Assembly (NCBI RefSeq): GCF_964355755.1
Contig: NC_092671.1
Location: 32,567,304-32,631,303, forward strand
Direction of reading: 5' to 3'
DNA from: Antedon mediterranea
Lineage: Eukaryota > Echinodermata > Crinoidea > Comatulida > Antedonidae
DNA length: 64,000 nucleotides
In this document: in pieces, positions 37,801 through 48,639 of the stretch
Position numbering within the stretch: the stretch's first letter is position 1
Layout of the letters: the number at the start of each line of letters is the position of its first letter
Position numbers and translations under genes: made by a program
The notes under the pieces: model-generated
Databases searched by the model: none
What the model was told of the DNA's origin: nothing
Seen by the model: the letters and a program-made list of their open reading frames with translations, nothing else

Positions 37801-38310
37801 TGCAAAAACAAATACTGTTTCGAAATAGGCTTCTTTTTGGGATTTTACAATATCTTGGTCATATTGAAAAATCTCCTAAAAGATGTAGTGGGTTATATGT
37901 AAAGTATTTTTCCTTAATTGTAGGTCAGGCCTATCTGTTACTTACCCTAGTTAATAGAAATTTCCATGCTACTTTACTATAACATTGATCAGAAGATTCA
38001 CTCCGTACACAATCTGTAATACATGCAGAAATTATGGGAAAACAATTGTGAGAATTAAATAGATGATATAATACAGTAATAACATACAGTAACAATGGCT
38101 CTGGCTCTACTATACTGCCAACCTAGTAACTGTCCGAACTGTCTGGATAAGATTCATTCATTCACAAAATAATATAAAAAAAAATGTTAATATGTCAACC
38201 TTGTCACCTATTATCGACAAACAACAGCGCCTTCTAATTCCTATTATGGACAGAAAGTAACCTATTATGGACAGAAAAGTAATCTATTGTGGACAGATTT
38301 CACCAACCCT
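34813..38310. mobile_element. 3.5-kb element with long inverted ends carrying GTCCATAATAGG repeats
   Basis: The left end (34813-34930) reads GGGGTTGGTGAAATCTGTCC, then ACAATAGGTAACTT and AGAGGGCGCTGTTGTTTGTC. The right end (38201-38310) is its inverted copy with the same order of words, ending ACAGATTTCACCAACCCT. The left end continues with extra direct copies of GTCCATAATAGGTGACTTT to about 35040. The interior is AT-rich; its small frames (37290-37982) look like chance. No transposase and no convincing target duplication. Confidence 0.7.
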
Positions 38311-39403
38311 ATTGAACCCTTCTGAACCGCATAACATTTCGCGTCGTTTTAAAAGGCGGCACATTTTAATTCTCCTTTAGACAATGTTAAAACGATAAGT
38401 GTTTGTTTTGCGGAAAAAAAAGTATTTTTAAACCAATTTAACAAATAGTCGCCGATAGGTTTTCATGAATTCACTAATTAGATTCTGCTAGTACATTGGA
38501 CGAGAAAATGCTTACTCAAGAAGAAACCAAATTATTAGGGTTACACACGACCGATGCATCTATTTTGTCTATGTTAAATTCTTCTTTTAAGACTATCAAA
38601 GTTGTAGAGTTAGCCAACCTCTGAAACATATCGGTGGTATAAAATCAGTGGGATGTCGAAATTATAACGGGATTTATTACAAAGTTGTAAAGAGAGTTAA
38701 CTGATCACGTCACACGCGCGCTCTTAACTATTATATTCAGATAGGAATACGAATCATTTCATTGCAATTTAAATAATAAATTGAAGTTTAACAATCAATG
38801 CATAAAATACTGGACACATAGAGCAAACAGAAGCAAAAATTACAGATTACATACACAAACAATTAATGCAATTAATTAATCGATTAGGCAAAATTAATTA
38901 GGCATAGCAAAATTACAATATTTGGATTATTATTTGGATTAGCTTAAGCACACAACTATAACGTTAGTAATGGGAACACATCTTATATCGTTATGCACGT
39001 CAACACTGTATGCATGGCGACACTGGTGTTACGAATATGTGTACCTAACTACACCTGGCATGTTGTATTCTACAGATTGCATTGTCTACTATTGTTGTAA
39101 ATGTCAATATGATTTATTGACAATCTAAAAGTGGGAATAATTGACTTTTAAATAAATTGTTTACTATTTTAATTTTCAATTAATTTTTACGCAAACCTTT
39201 AGTATTATTTATGACCGCATTGTTTATATAAATGTTTAGTACAGTATGATTTATTGGCAACTATTTAACTGTATGACATAAAATCATGTATGAATACAGC
39301 CTATTGTAACCTTGATGAACATATTGAGTATGAACTTAAATATAAACATCATCATTGTTAACATGAGTAACAGATGGCTAGATTTTCACGCAATTACAGA
39401 CAA

Positions 39404-39423
39404 ACACACACACACACACACAC
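39404..39423. repeat. (CA)n microsatellite
   Basis: About ten CA dinucleotides. Confidence 0.9.
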
Positions 39424-39873
39424 TTTCATTGAATAACAGATGCTGGTCGTATTAAATGCATTTATATATTCATTTAAAACAAAATAATATGCATTTTTTT
39501 TAAATCTATTTAAATTTTGTGTCATATTTTAGTTTATTCATAACTTAGCACACTATCAAACCGACAAAGTCACAGACCCGTCTAAATTTCTTTTGTTTTT
39601 TGTACTAAAATATATTTATTCATATCGTCGTTGTCGTCCTAGAACAGGTGGCCCTAATTGATTCTCTTCATATCAAATGACATAATTAAAACAAAAGTAG
39701 GTGTGTTTATAAAATCCATATAAATATAACATTTAATATAAAATTATTAAAAACCAAATGTTACTGTTTTTAATCAATGTAATGAAATGTAGGCCTTCGT
39801 TAGGGCTACCTTATTTGATTTAAATGACAGGAATTGATTTAGATGTTATATAAAACATACTTTCATTGAATAA

Positions 39874-40034
39874 CAAATAATGAATGTTTTGTATTCGTGT
39901 AATGGTACAAATAATAGCATTTGGTGAATGATGAAAGGTTATATTAACTCGGCGTTGCCTCGTTGATATAACCTTTCATCATTAACCTCATGCCATTATT
40001 TGTACCATTACACTCATAAACATTCATTATTTGT
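39874..40034. mobile_element. 161-bp palindromic MITE, copy 1
   Basis: Near-perfect hairpin: AAATAATGAATG at the left, CATTCATTATTT at the right, with AATGGTACAAATAAT and GATGAAAGGTTATAT facing their complements around a short CTCG-rich centre. A second copy is at 62782-62941 and both share the left flank TTAGATGTTATATAAAA. No frame. Confidence 0.9.
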
Positions 40035-40546
40035 ATTCTATTATATAAATAATACTTTATTATTCTAATTTATGCTTTACTCTTTAATTTAAAAATTAAT
40101 ATAAGAAGTTCTGGATTCTATTCTGAGAATTCCAACCCCTCCTCCTTCTCCCGCCTTCTATAGAGTTGACTGAAAACCTCTGTCAGTTCTATGCCTATCT
40201 TCTAGTAACTTAATGAAAATATTCATAGATAGCATGGCAGCTGAGCGTTGATGTACGACGATCAAGTGGTATGTTATTATCTGTGATCACTTACTTAAAA
40301 ACACCCGTCATGCAAGTTAGGGCTTAGATATGTCAATTTTGGTTTTAAAATACTGTAACAAAATCGCATACATGACACCGTGTCAATTCAATTGAAATGA
40401 AATCTACGTTAACATTCAATCTTTACTTTATATTTGTATTCGAAATGTTCGTGTTTTTGCAATTGTTTGCAATTATACATCAAAATGAATTAAATTTAAG
40501 ATAAACATTTGCGATGACTTGTTTATAAAAAATAGTGAAATTAGCG

Positions 40547-40561
40547 CCCCCCCCCCCCCCC
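40547..40561. repeat. poly(C) run of 15
   Basis: Homopolymer; others are C near 30996-31008 and G near 52219-52228. Length is prone to assembly error. Confidence 0.85.
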
Positions 40562-40589
40562 AACGGTTTATTATGATATCATACCCATT

Positions 40590-41970
40590 CAAAAGTGTCC
40601 GTGCGGACACTTTTCAGCATTGGATAGTGTCCAGTTGCATGTTTCAACGGGTTCGCGGGCGTTTTTCAACAATTTAATGCTGTCCAACCCGTTTATTAAT
40701 GTCTTACCCACAGATTGAAATGCGTCCACTATTGAATACTGTACGGGGAAATATTAGCGGTCAGGTAGTAACCGGCCGTGTTATGATAGGTGATTCAGGT
40801 TCTGATCGCGCATGCACTTGTCTTCTTTTAATGATTAATAATACTTAATGATGCCAAACTTTTTTTTTTCTAATTAAAGATAACTTTGCCTAAACACGTC
40901 CAATTAGGGACCATTATATTATTTGGTATGGGTAAAGACAAGTAAAACAAATAATTTTTAATTATGTGACAAAAACAAGTAAATGAAGTGGTCCTCTTCC
41001 AATTAAAAATCCCTTTACCTAAAACACCTCCAATTACCGACCATTATATTATTTAGTATTAATAAAGCAAGAATAATAAATAGTTTTAATTATGTGACAA
41101 AAACAAGTAATGGCACTGGTCCTCTTCCAATTAAAGATCACTTTACTTTAAGACACCTCTAATTATCAATCATTATATTGTTTGGTATGAATAAAGACAA
41201 GAATAATAAATAGTTTCAAATATGTGACAAAATATAAGTAATTGTACTGGTCCTCCAATTAAAGATCATTTTACTTATAGACACCTCTAATTAGCGACCA
41301 AAAAGAATAATAAATAGTTTTAATTATGTGACAAAATTAAGTAACTGTACTGGTCCTCTTCCAATTAAAGATCACTTTACTTATAGATACCTCCAATTAG
41401 CGACCATATATTAATTGGTAGGAGTAAAGACAAGAATAATAAATAATTTTATTTATCTGACAAAATAAAAGTAATTGTACTGGTCCTCCTCCAATTAAAG
41501 ACCACTTTACTTAAAACACCTCCAATTAGCGACCATTTTTATTAATTGGTAGAGGTAATTGTACTGGTCCTCTTTCAATTAAAGATCATTTTACTTAAAG
41601 ACACCTCCAATTAGCGACCATTATATATTTTTTTCAAATTACGTCCATTTACTTTAAATTGATGTCTCCTGATATAATAATTAATTAATTAATTAATAAT
41701 ATTTATTTGGATCGACATATTTTTTTGTTTTGTTTTGCGATTCAAGTTGGTATTCTAAGGAATTATAATTACCCTAATGGGAGTTGGTAAATGTCCAGCG
41801 GCTTAGTTTTTACAGGGTTAAGGTGATGTGACAGTCGATGGTCCTACTTTCTTATCGATGAAAACTGCCCGGGTGGTTGCAACCATTTTCAACAGCTGGT
41901 GTTACACTATTCAATGCTGAAAATTGTCCGGTGGACACTTTTAAACACCGGACACATTTCAATCTTACAC
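40590..41970. mobile_element. composite element: inverted ends around seven 130-bp tandem repeats
   Basis: The left part (40590-40740) has GTGTCCG, TTTTCAGCATTGGATAGTGT and GATTGAAATGCGTCC. The right part (41880-41970) has these words inverted (CACTATTCAATGCTGAAAAT, GTGGACACTT, GGACACATTTCAATC). Between them, 40870-41630 holds seven tandem copies (83-130 bp each) of a unit with CCAATTAAAGATCACTTTAC and CACCTCCAATTAGCGACCAT. Tandem repeats between inverted termini recall satellite-carrying MITEs. No coding frame. Confidence 0.65.
40870..41630. repeat. tandem repeat, seven units of about 130 bp
   Basis: Units begin near 40870, 40998, 41127, 41255, 41361, 41491 and 41574, each with CCAATTAAAGATCA, ACACCTCCAATTAGCGACC and, in the longer units, AATAATAAATAGTTTTAATT and ATGTGACAAAA. 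Units 4 and 7 are shortened. Confidence 0.9.
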
Positions 41971-42214
41971 CGGCTTCTATCGTAGACGATAATGTCAATT
42001 TAGTCTTACATTCATCTGAATGATGACTAAGCCAGGAATGTTTAAAGCACCTTTGGCTGGTCCCAACATTGACCAAGGGCTTCTCTCGTCTAGTGCCCAC
42101 CTTAACCAGAGGAGAGGCATAAGCCAATACGTCTGAGGAAGAGAAGATACTAGATGCAGGGGCTGCCATAAGAGTCAGCAGTGCTGATTTCAAATGCCTA
42201 ATAGAACCCCAACT

Positions 42215-42876
42215 CCATATACATCACCCGGTCTTCCCAGATGGTCTCCCATCCAAGCTTTAACCGGGCCCAACGTTGCTTAAAGATGTATTGTCCCTTT
42301 AACACAAAAAAATAAAGGTCAAAATATTCTAAATTTAAATTGGCCATATCAAAGTAATATTAAAGTTATTCACTTTAAGTTGAAAATTCGAGCCAGAAGT
42401 AACAAGTTAATTAACAGGTAAATTAATTTGATTACATTTCATCTGGAAAATCGTCGCAAGCGAAAGTAAACAAAGATTTCAAACCACGAGTATGCATTAT
42501 GCATGATGCTAGGATTGTTTACAACTCGTCACGGTTGAGAAGGTGTTTTCACACAGATCGCGAGGAAGTTTTATGATTTTGCATACAGAGTAGCCAAACA
42601 AGCGCGTTGCATTATGAGATATGTTTTGATCGAAAATTTTGACTGGAAGTTAAAGTTATTTTTATAACAAAAAACGTCTGCATTTCAGTTAAATGATTTT
42701 TATTTCGACTAACTTTTGATGGAAGTTAATAACTATTATGATACTTCAAAATGACCCACTTTTTTTTAAATATCTTTTTAATTTTTTTTTTTTTTAATTA
42801 GTCAAAAGGACAATACATCTTTAACTTCGGTGATCTGACGAGAACCGGTGTTTCAACGTGGTAAGGCCGTATCAGT
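42215..42876 (-). pseudogene. 5S rRNA pseudogene split by a TTAA-type MITE
   Basis: On the minus strand, 42821-42876 matches the 5' half of 5S rRNA (GGCCTTACCACGTTG, TCTCGTCAGATCACCGAAGT) and 42215-42283 the 3' half (GGGCCCGGTTAAAGCTTGGA, GGGAGACCATCTGGGAAGAC). Together they make a near full-length 5S sequence of about 120 nt, interrupted in the A-box/intermediate-element region by the 537-bp insertion described next. Several substitutions and the insertion make it non-functional. It could alternatively be the 5S-derived head of a SINE3-like retroposon. Confidence 0.85.
42284..42820. mobile_element. TTAA-type MITE, copy 2, inserted in the 5S sequence
   Basis: Terminal inverted repeats AGATGTATTGTCCCTTT and AAAGGACAATACATCT, flanked on both sides by TTAA (42280-42283, 42821-42824). 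TTAA duplication is the signature of piggyBac-type transposases. Removing the element and one TTAA restores collinearity with 5S rRNA, which fixes the boundaries independently. The interior is collinear with 14513-15034; no frame. Confidence 0.9.
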
Positions 42877-43002
42877 TCTGTCTACACTATCAAAATTTGA
42901 CCAAAAAAAGTGTGATGTGACCAAAATGGTAGTGATATGACGGTATCGTGTCCATATATGGGCGCAATTTTCACATAAATTTGATAGTGTAGACAGAGCT
43001 TT
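42875..43002. mobile_element. MITE with TCTGTCTACACTATCAAA ends, copy 1
   Basis: 128 bp; left end TTCTGTCTACACTATCAAA, right end TTTGATAGTGTAGACAGA. Relatives at 56983-57110 and 61337-61466 have GCTCTGTCTACACTATCAAA-type ends. It sits between the 5S pseudogene and exon 2 of the Ly6-like gene, only 57 bases before the exon. Confidence 0.85.
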
Positions 43003-43059
43003 AGTCATAATTATATTTACACCGGTATCCACATAATTAATTGTTTTGTTCTATTTCAG

Positions 43060-43179
43060 ACGAAGCTTTCGAGTGTTTTAATTGCAGCGAAGAATCAACA
43101 GAACTATGTCAAACTAAAGGTAACATCACAGCTTGTGGGAAAGGAACTAACACATGCTTTACACAAATTCGTTATCATG
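43060..43179 (+). CDS. Ly6/uPAR (three-finger) gene, domain exon 1
   Basis: Bounded by TTCTATTTCAG and a GTGAGA donor, 120 bases, phase 1 at both ends, 39 complete codons. It encodes the N-terminal half of a three-finger domain: EAFECFNC (the C-x-x-C start), then three more cysteines (LCQ, ACG, TCF) and a possible N-glycosylation site NIT. The Ly6 superfamily is built of disulfide-bonded beta loops and its members are cell-surface or secreted modulators. Split of the domain over two exons with phase-1 introns is the usual family layout. Confidence 0.85.
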
Positions 43180-43962
43180 GTGAGACATGACCTATTATTT
43201 GTTTGTAGATAGTAGATTAATATAACCAGCGATCTAAGTAATTCTTCCATGATATAACTGATAAAAACGATGAATCGCAATGACAATTCAATTGGTATAG
43301 ATTGTAAACAAATCTTCCTATACTATAGGTGTTTAGAAAAGGTGATGTACAGAACGTTTAGGCCTACAACTAAATACAAAATAGTAGTAAGGAAACGTTT
43401 ACAACCCTATTACAATTATGCAGTATGGGTAAATTTGAACATATTTATTATTGAATTTGTACAACGATATTTTGCTCGTCTTTTTACCTAATAAAGCAAA
43501 GAAAATAAACTACACTAGCTTAGGTAGTCAGCGATTCTTCGTTGTTTTCTTTACTCCACACAAAGTATACTGTAATAAGGCGGAGAAATAATTATGGCTC
43601 TAACCATATGTAAAAAGTAGCGCCCTCAATGATTTATTACGATTCTACACCCAACAGATTGTTCACCATTTCTCATTCACTGTATCTAGAGTTTCCCTAT
43701 ACCTGTAAATGTATATGCAAATACGGGAAATTTCTATTAGAATTTAAAACAAAATTAATATAATACTCACTTAGAAAAAAATGTTTATGAATGGATGGAC
43801 ACTATACTACACTACTAGGCCTAATTCTAGAAAACAGTTGATATTATATAAGTTCTTATGGATTTAAAAATCGGAAGCAGTTTTATGTTTTGTTGCCTTT
43901 AAAATGCATTATCAATGTATGTAATTTGCCAATTCGTATAATTTTACTTTTATAAATTGTAG

Positions 43963-44207
43963 GTGGTACGTACAAAGTTAAAAAGATAGTAAAAAGTTGT
44001 ATTCTTCGACCGTCTTGTGAAGAGAAGATGGCGCAATCTACGAATGAAAAGTGCCAACAAAAGGAGAACGATTTTGATTGTACGACGTGCTGTTATAAAG
44101 AACTATGTAATAAAGATGCTGGAACTTTGAAAATAACATCCAACCAGATTTTAACAACCAGTATGGTAGTATTTACAATAATTTTTCATTTTCATGTTTT
44201 GCGGTAA
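43963..44207 (+). CDS. Ly6/uPAR (three-finger) gene, domain exon 2 with GPI signal
   Basis: Acceptor AAATTGTAG, phase 1, 80 codons then TAA at 44205-44207. It supplies the second half of the domain with seven cysteines, ending in the diagnostic CCYKELCN (CC-x4-CN). After a Lys/Asp/Ala/Gly spacer comes TSMVVFTIIFHFHVL, a hydrophobic tail expected of a GPI-anchor signal. The whole protein would be about 160 residues with exon 9814. Twelve cysteines are seen in the domain, one pair more than the basic ten. The likely site of action is the outer plasma membrane. No specific Ly6 family member can be named. Confidence 0.85.
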
Positions 44208-44286
44208 GAATGGGTCGTTAGTATTTGGCGGTATTTTCTTTGGTCAGACGACGCAATCTTTTATAGGAAAATGATAAATCTATCAA

Positions 44287-44292
44287 AATAAA
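44287..44292 (+). promoter_or_regulatory. poly(A) signal of the Ly6-like gene
   Basis: AATAAA 80 bases after the stop codon gives a short 3' untranslated region and a plausible transcript end near 44310. Confidence 0.6.
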
Positions 44293-44310
44293 CATTGATC
44301 GAAAGAAATA

Positions 44311-44739
44311 TTGCTATTATGCCTGAGCCTAAAAATTGTATCAGAAAGTCTGGAACTGTTCTTTGGCCAACCTTATCGTGCCACACCATGGAGTGTGTGT
44401 ATTTCCTCCACGAGCAGACGATCTAGTTTTGATAGAAACTGTGAGCGATTTAAAGAAGAATCAGATCCGTATTATGCTATTAGTTACAAAATATACAGAT
44501 TATCGAGCAAATTAAGTCAGCGTGGTAACTACGATTATTTTTCATCGTATTGTATCGTTCTTCAAAATAAAAGCTTACCATTTTCTGGCGGTTTTTTGCC
44601 AGACGATGTAAAGACTGTGTGAGTTTTTTCAAGGGAATACTATTGATCTCGTGTTACCTTTGCTACATTAAAGAAGTTTTCCATAACATTCTCGAACAGT
44701 GACAGTAAAAAGGTTCATCTGGATCTCTGTAAAGTATTC
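44311..44739. other. downstream flank; uncharacterised open frame
   Basis: A frame opening at 44311 (103 codons to 44622, with a non-ATG start) has no recognised domain or repeat and probably is chance, although it is longer than expected in such AT-rich DNA. Confidence 0.3.
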
Positions 44740-45718
44740 AATTTTTTTTCTTTTGGATAATCCAAAAGGAATAAAACCATAAAACTTACGTTTTCCTAGC
44801 TTTCACTGGTTCAACAACGCAGCTTAATCATGAGTGAGTCGATGTGACTTAGTTGGTATAGCGCCATCTATGGACGCAGGTTTACCCAAATGGGATTGTT
44901 GGGGCCTCCTCTTTAGTAATTTTGTATACAGTTTTGGTAGTTCTAATCCGCCGTCGTCTCTGTTTATAGTATTACCAAGTTTTCTTATTTTTATAGATTT
45001 TTTTTTATTTTGTCTTTAGGGTGAACTAAGAGATTTCTGAATTTGTTTTGTGGTGTAAAATGTATGTCACTTCACATTGCACGGGTATTAGAACTACCAA
45101 AACTGTATGTAGATGCCGCAATACAAACACAGAGACAACTTGGTTACTGTTTAATTTTAATGCGTTGACCTGATATGCTCTTCAACGATTAACTGTAATA
45201 GTAATCAAACATACATAAGATAAAGGGCTAGACCAGAACTAGGCTAGCATAAACACAAACATAGCAAAATATGTAAACTCAATCAAAAGGTACAGACATT
45301 TACCGTACAGTTGAGTGTCCCTGATATGGAAAACTACATTGCATATTCATTAATGTTTAATAGCTTCTATGTGATTGTTTTATACTGCAAATAACTAGTT
45401 TAGCGAATATCAACATGTTTACATATTAATTCTCCCTTGACAACCTTTACCAAATAGAGGGTGACAAACACAAAATAATAAAGACAGTTGGCATTAACAC
45501 TGTATAACAACTTACTAAAGAGGCACCGACAATCCCATTTGGGTAAACCTGAACGTTCCATAGATGGCGCTATACCCAACTATAAGATTTCATGGTAACA
45601 ATTGCAAGTCATATAGACTCACTCATGATTAAGCTGCGTCGTTGAACCAGCGAAAGCTAGAGAAAAATCACTGTACGGTTGTATTCCCTTTGGATCATCC
45701 AAAAGAAAAAAATATTTA
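44740..45718. mobile_element. 979-bp foldback element with arms of about 190 bp
   Basis: Left arm 44740-44925 and right arm 45530-45718 are inverted copies: CTTTTGGATAATCCAAAAG, CAGCTTAATCATGAGTGAGT, TAGCGCCATCTATGG and TTTACCCAAATGGGATTGT appear on both. A further inner inverted pair (ACAGTTTTGGTAGTTCTAAT near 44929 and 45087-45108) makes a nested stem. There is no coding frame. Confidence 0.85.
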
Positions 45719-48600
45719 AATTTTCGATTCATTTTAATGTTTTGTCGTTACGTATAAAATAGTTTAACATTTTGGCGGTACTTCCTTGGTCATACGATCT
45801 AATTTAGATAGATTATATGAGCTCTGTTGATTACATTCATTTCCACGTTTTTGTCTATGTTTGATTTGCGAATACTTGGCGTGTTTTTCACTATAATATA
45901 GTATTAAACATTTTGAATGGCGCAGGCGCAACTTTCAGAAACGTAAATGAAATTTACTAACAATGTATATGCATGTATTATGATCTCCAGTATTAAATAT
46001 TAGACATCAAAAGTGCTTAGTATTTTGCCGTTATTTTGTGTTTGTTTTTTTGCCACGAAGTAAAGACTGTGTGAGTTATATAAAAACTAATAATATTGAT
46101 TCCTTTTTTCTGAGATAGAACAAATTAAATTAGCCTCGATGCTACAGAAAGATTTCTGAAACATTTAGGCCTATGAAAAATGCATTTAATGTAATGTAAA
46201 GAAAGCAATACATATATTGAAGAGCATTCACTTAAAAATAAATACTATGGACCTATTGCAATAATGTGTTCGTCTTCAAATGGTTAAAATGTGAAATTCT
46301 GTTAAATTAAAAAAATACCAGCATGCATCACACACGGATTGATAATAATGCTCGTTTTGCTTCTGTGACTTTGGCACTATAGAATCAATTGTAAATAAAA
46401 AAAATGAAAGAACCGTCAGAATTTTGGCAAGAATACCGGGTGTTTTCCCATTTATATGAACGGATTCTTCCAAAGAAAAAGAAAGAAAAGTAATTAAGCA
46501 ACGAGACAACGCCAGGCTAGGCATTGAGTACGGCAGGGTACGATGTTATTGTTTCATTGTTTTTCATATTAAAAACAAAATCACAAATAACCATAGAAGG
46601 TATCTTAAAACAAGGAATGACCTCGTTTAGTGTGTTTAAAATGATATACCAGTATATGTATTGCTTTTTTTAAACGTCAACAATTACAGCGATAGTGTCT
46701 TTAAAGATATTATTGTATCCGAGAAAAATTAATTAAACCATTTTTTTTTTTGTGTTTGTAAATGGGCCATTCAAATGTCATATGATTAACATTGACCAAA
46801 CTTTGGTTGTAAAAACATATTTTCCTATCTCATAAAACGTATTTAAAAGGGAAAAAGTCAATCGAAGTCAATTGTATTGTTGAATTTTATTGTTTAATTA
46901 TTTTCTTTTTAAGCAAGATAATCTTGGGTAATTTTTTTTACAAACTTGAATAATTCTACAAACTGCAAGATAGTCTATACGAAGTTTGATTTTATTCATC
47001 TTTGTTTTCAGGAGAATATATATCTTTGACGAGAAATCTTTGGATAAATCCAAACATGTTACCATTTCATATACATTACCTATAAACATATTGCACAGAA
47101 ACATTATGTACAGTACATAAAAAGGGAAATGCATAAAGATTTTCGTATACAATATTTATATTTATATTGAGATTTCAAAGCTTGGTTCCCACAACGTTGT
47201 ATGACTTTAGAAAGCGTAAACAATATATACTGGAACAATCTTAACACCGCCTAACACTAACATTATATAGAGGGCGCTAAATAACAACATAACGCATTGA
47301 CTGTAAAAAGGTAGTTAATTCATATCAAAAACAAATATTTAGGAGGTCAGACAGTCTACTGACAGCAACATGCCCATACCATAGTATCTAACTCCTAATA
47401 TTAAAGTAACCCTATAAATATCAACAGTCCATAACGTCGGTATTTAGTTATTTAGCCCGGTAACCTAGTTTCACAGTTACCGCTTTTGGCGGGTAGGAGC
47501 CATTACCTCCCAACTCTACCGATAATAGTTGGAATTTCCAGATATTTCGAGCTAAATTTTACATAATCCCATTATTATCGCTCCGTAACATCTTTATAAT
47601 CAATCCATCGATGTTTAATAACCGCATTTGGCATTCCTCACTATACTCATATTTACTATTTATAGATACCAGTATCTTTAGGTTTTTTATAGCGCCCCCT
47701 ATGGTTTAATGTGTTATAGCGTCATCTATAGTTTCATAAATCTCCCAAATTGAGAGGTATGCATCACCTGGGTAAATAACTAAGCCCGAATGGGCCCAAA
47801 TTAGGCTCAAGGAAGCCATTTTAACGATCCTATAAACCTTTGTGAAACCACCAATATTTTAAAAAGTGGGGTTGTGGAGAACCATTTCTAGGTGAATAAG
47901 CATTATTACAAATAATTAATAAAAAATACATAATGATTTTGCTTATAAAAAGACCAGATAAACAGTTAAAATTTAACTGTTCATCTAGTCTATTTGTTAA
48001 TTTAACCCCCCAAAAAACCCATTGGCTCCATAATTTGGCTTCCGGTTGACTTTGTTTTTTTTTTAATTACGGTGCAAACATATTTTTTACACCAAATTTT
48101 TGGTGAAAGTAAATAGCTAGAATGTTTAATGTGTTAATTATTCTTTTCAGCGGAACAATATTAATACTCAACAATACAGTTGTAATTTAAAGATATATTT
48201 TCTACTTTTACTTGACATTTTTGTACTTATTATAATGTATTTTTGTTATTATTAAGTAGGAAAAGATATAAACATATTACTTACATTCTATAATGTAACT
48301 ATGTCTTTGTGACGTCGACCTATAAACAAATCGGAAGCTCAATATTTAGACTAACGTAGATAGTATAATTATTCTTATGTTAATTGTATAATTATGTCTT
48401 ACACTAGGTAACTAGGCCACTTACCAATTAAAAGGAATTATAATATTATATGTAACATATGAAATAATAGATTACGTATAAATAAGAATGTTTTATCTAT
48501 TCTCTGTTTTACAGGTCAGTAAAGACAATTTTATAAAACATTTGTGATCAATAAGTAAAACTGTGAACTCTGATGATAACGCAGAATCACACAATGTGAT
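45719..48600. other. intergenic, one possible MITE at 47443-47795
   Basis: AT-rich. TTTAGTTATTTAGCCCGGT near 47450 faces an inverted TTAGTTATTTACCCAGGTG near 47770, consistent with a MITE of about 350 bp containing GTTATAGCGTCATCTATAG-type words; weak. A CGGAACAATATT... exon-like stretch after TTCTTTTCAG at 48150 was not supported. Confidence 0.35.
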
Positions 48601-48639
48601 GTGCGCATTTTACATCAAACGTGTTTATAAAAGTCGATA

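Larger units (their letters stand above)
9932..43059 (+). other. 33-kb first intron of the Ly6-like gene (inferred)
   Basis: If the first exon at 9814-9931 pairs with 43060, all sequence between is intron. It begins GTGAGT and ends TTCTATTTCAG. It is AT-rich and packed with transposon relics described separately. In the stretches 9932-12971, 15035-17081, 17213-22224, 24352-26829, 29744-32918 and 38311-39873, apart from simple repeats and partial copies listed here, I see no gene. Confidence 0.5.

Noticed and set aside
37290-37982. Overlapping plus-strand frames inside the 3.5-kb inverted-end element
   Set aside because: Strongly AT-driven hydrophobic composition, no transposase motif (no DDE/D pattern seen).
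41852-42193. 113-codon minus-strand frame beside the 5S pseudogene
   Set aside because: Overlaps the inverted end of the composite element and has no recognised domain; may be body sequence of a 5S-headed SINE instead.
44311-44622. 103-codon frame after the three-finger gene
   Set aside because: Non-ATG start, lies past the poly(A) signal, no homology recognised.
48145-48195. Possible alternative last exon after TTCTTTTCAG
   Set aside because: Only 12 codons before a stop, no compatible upstream donor identified.
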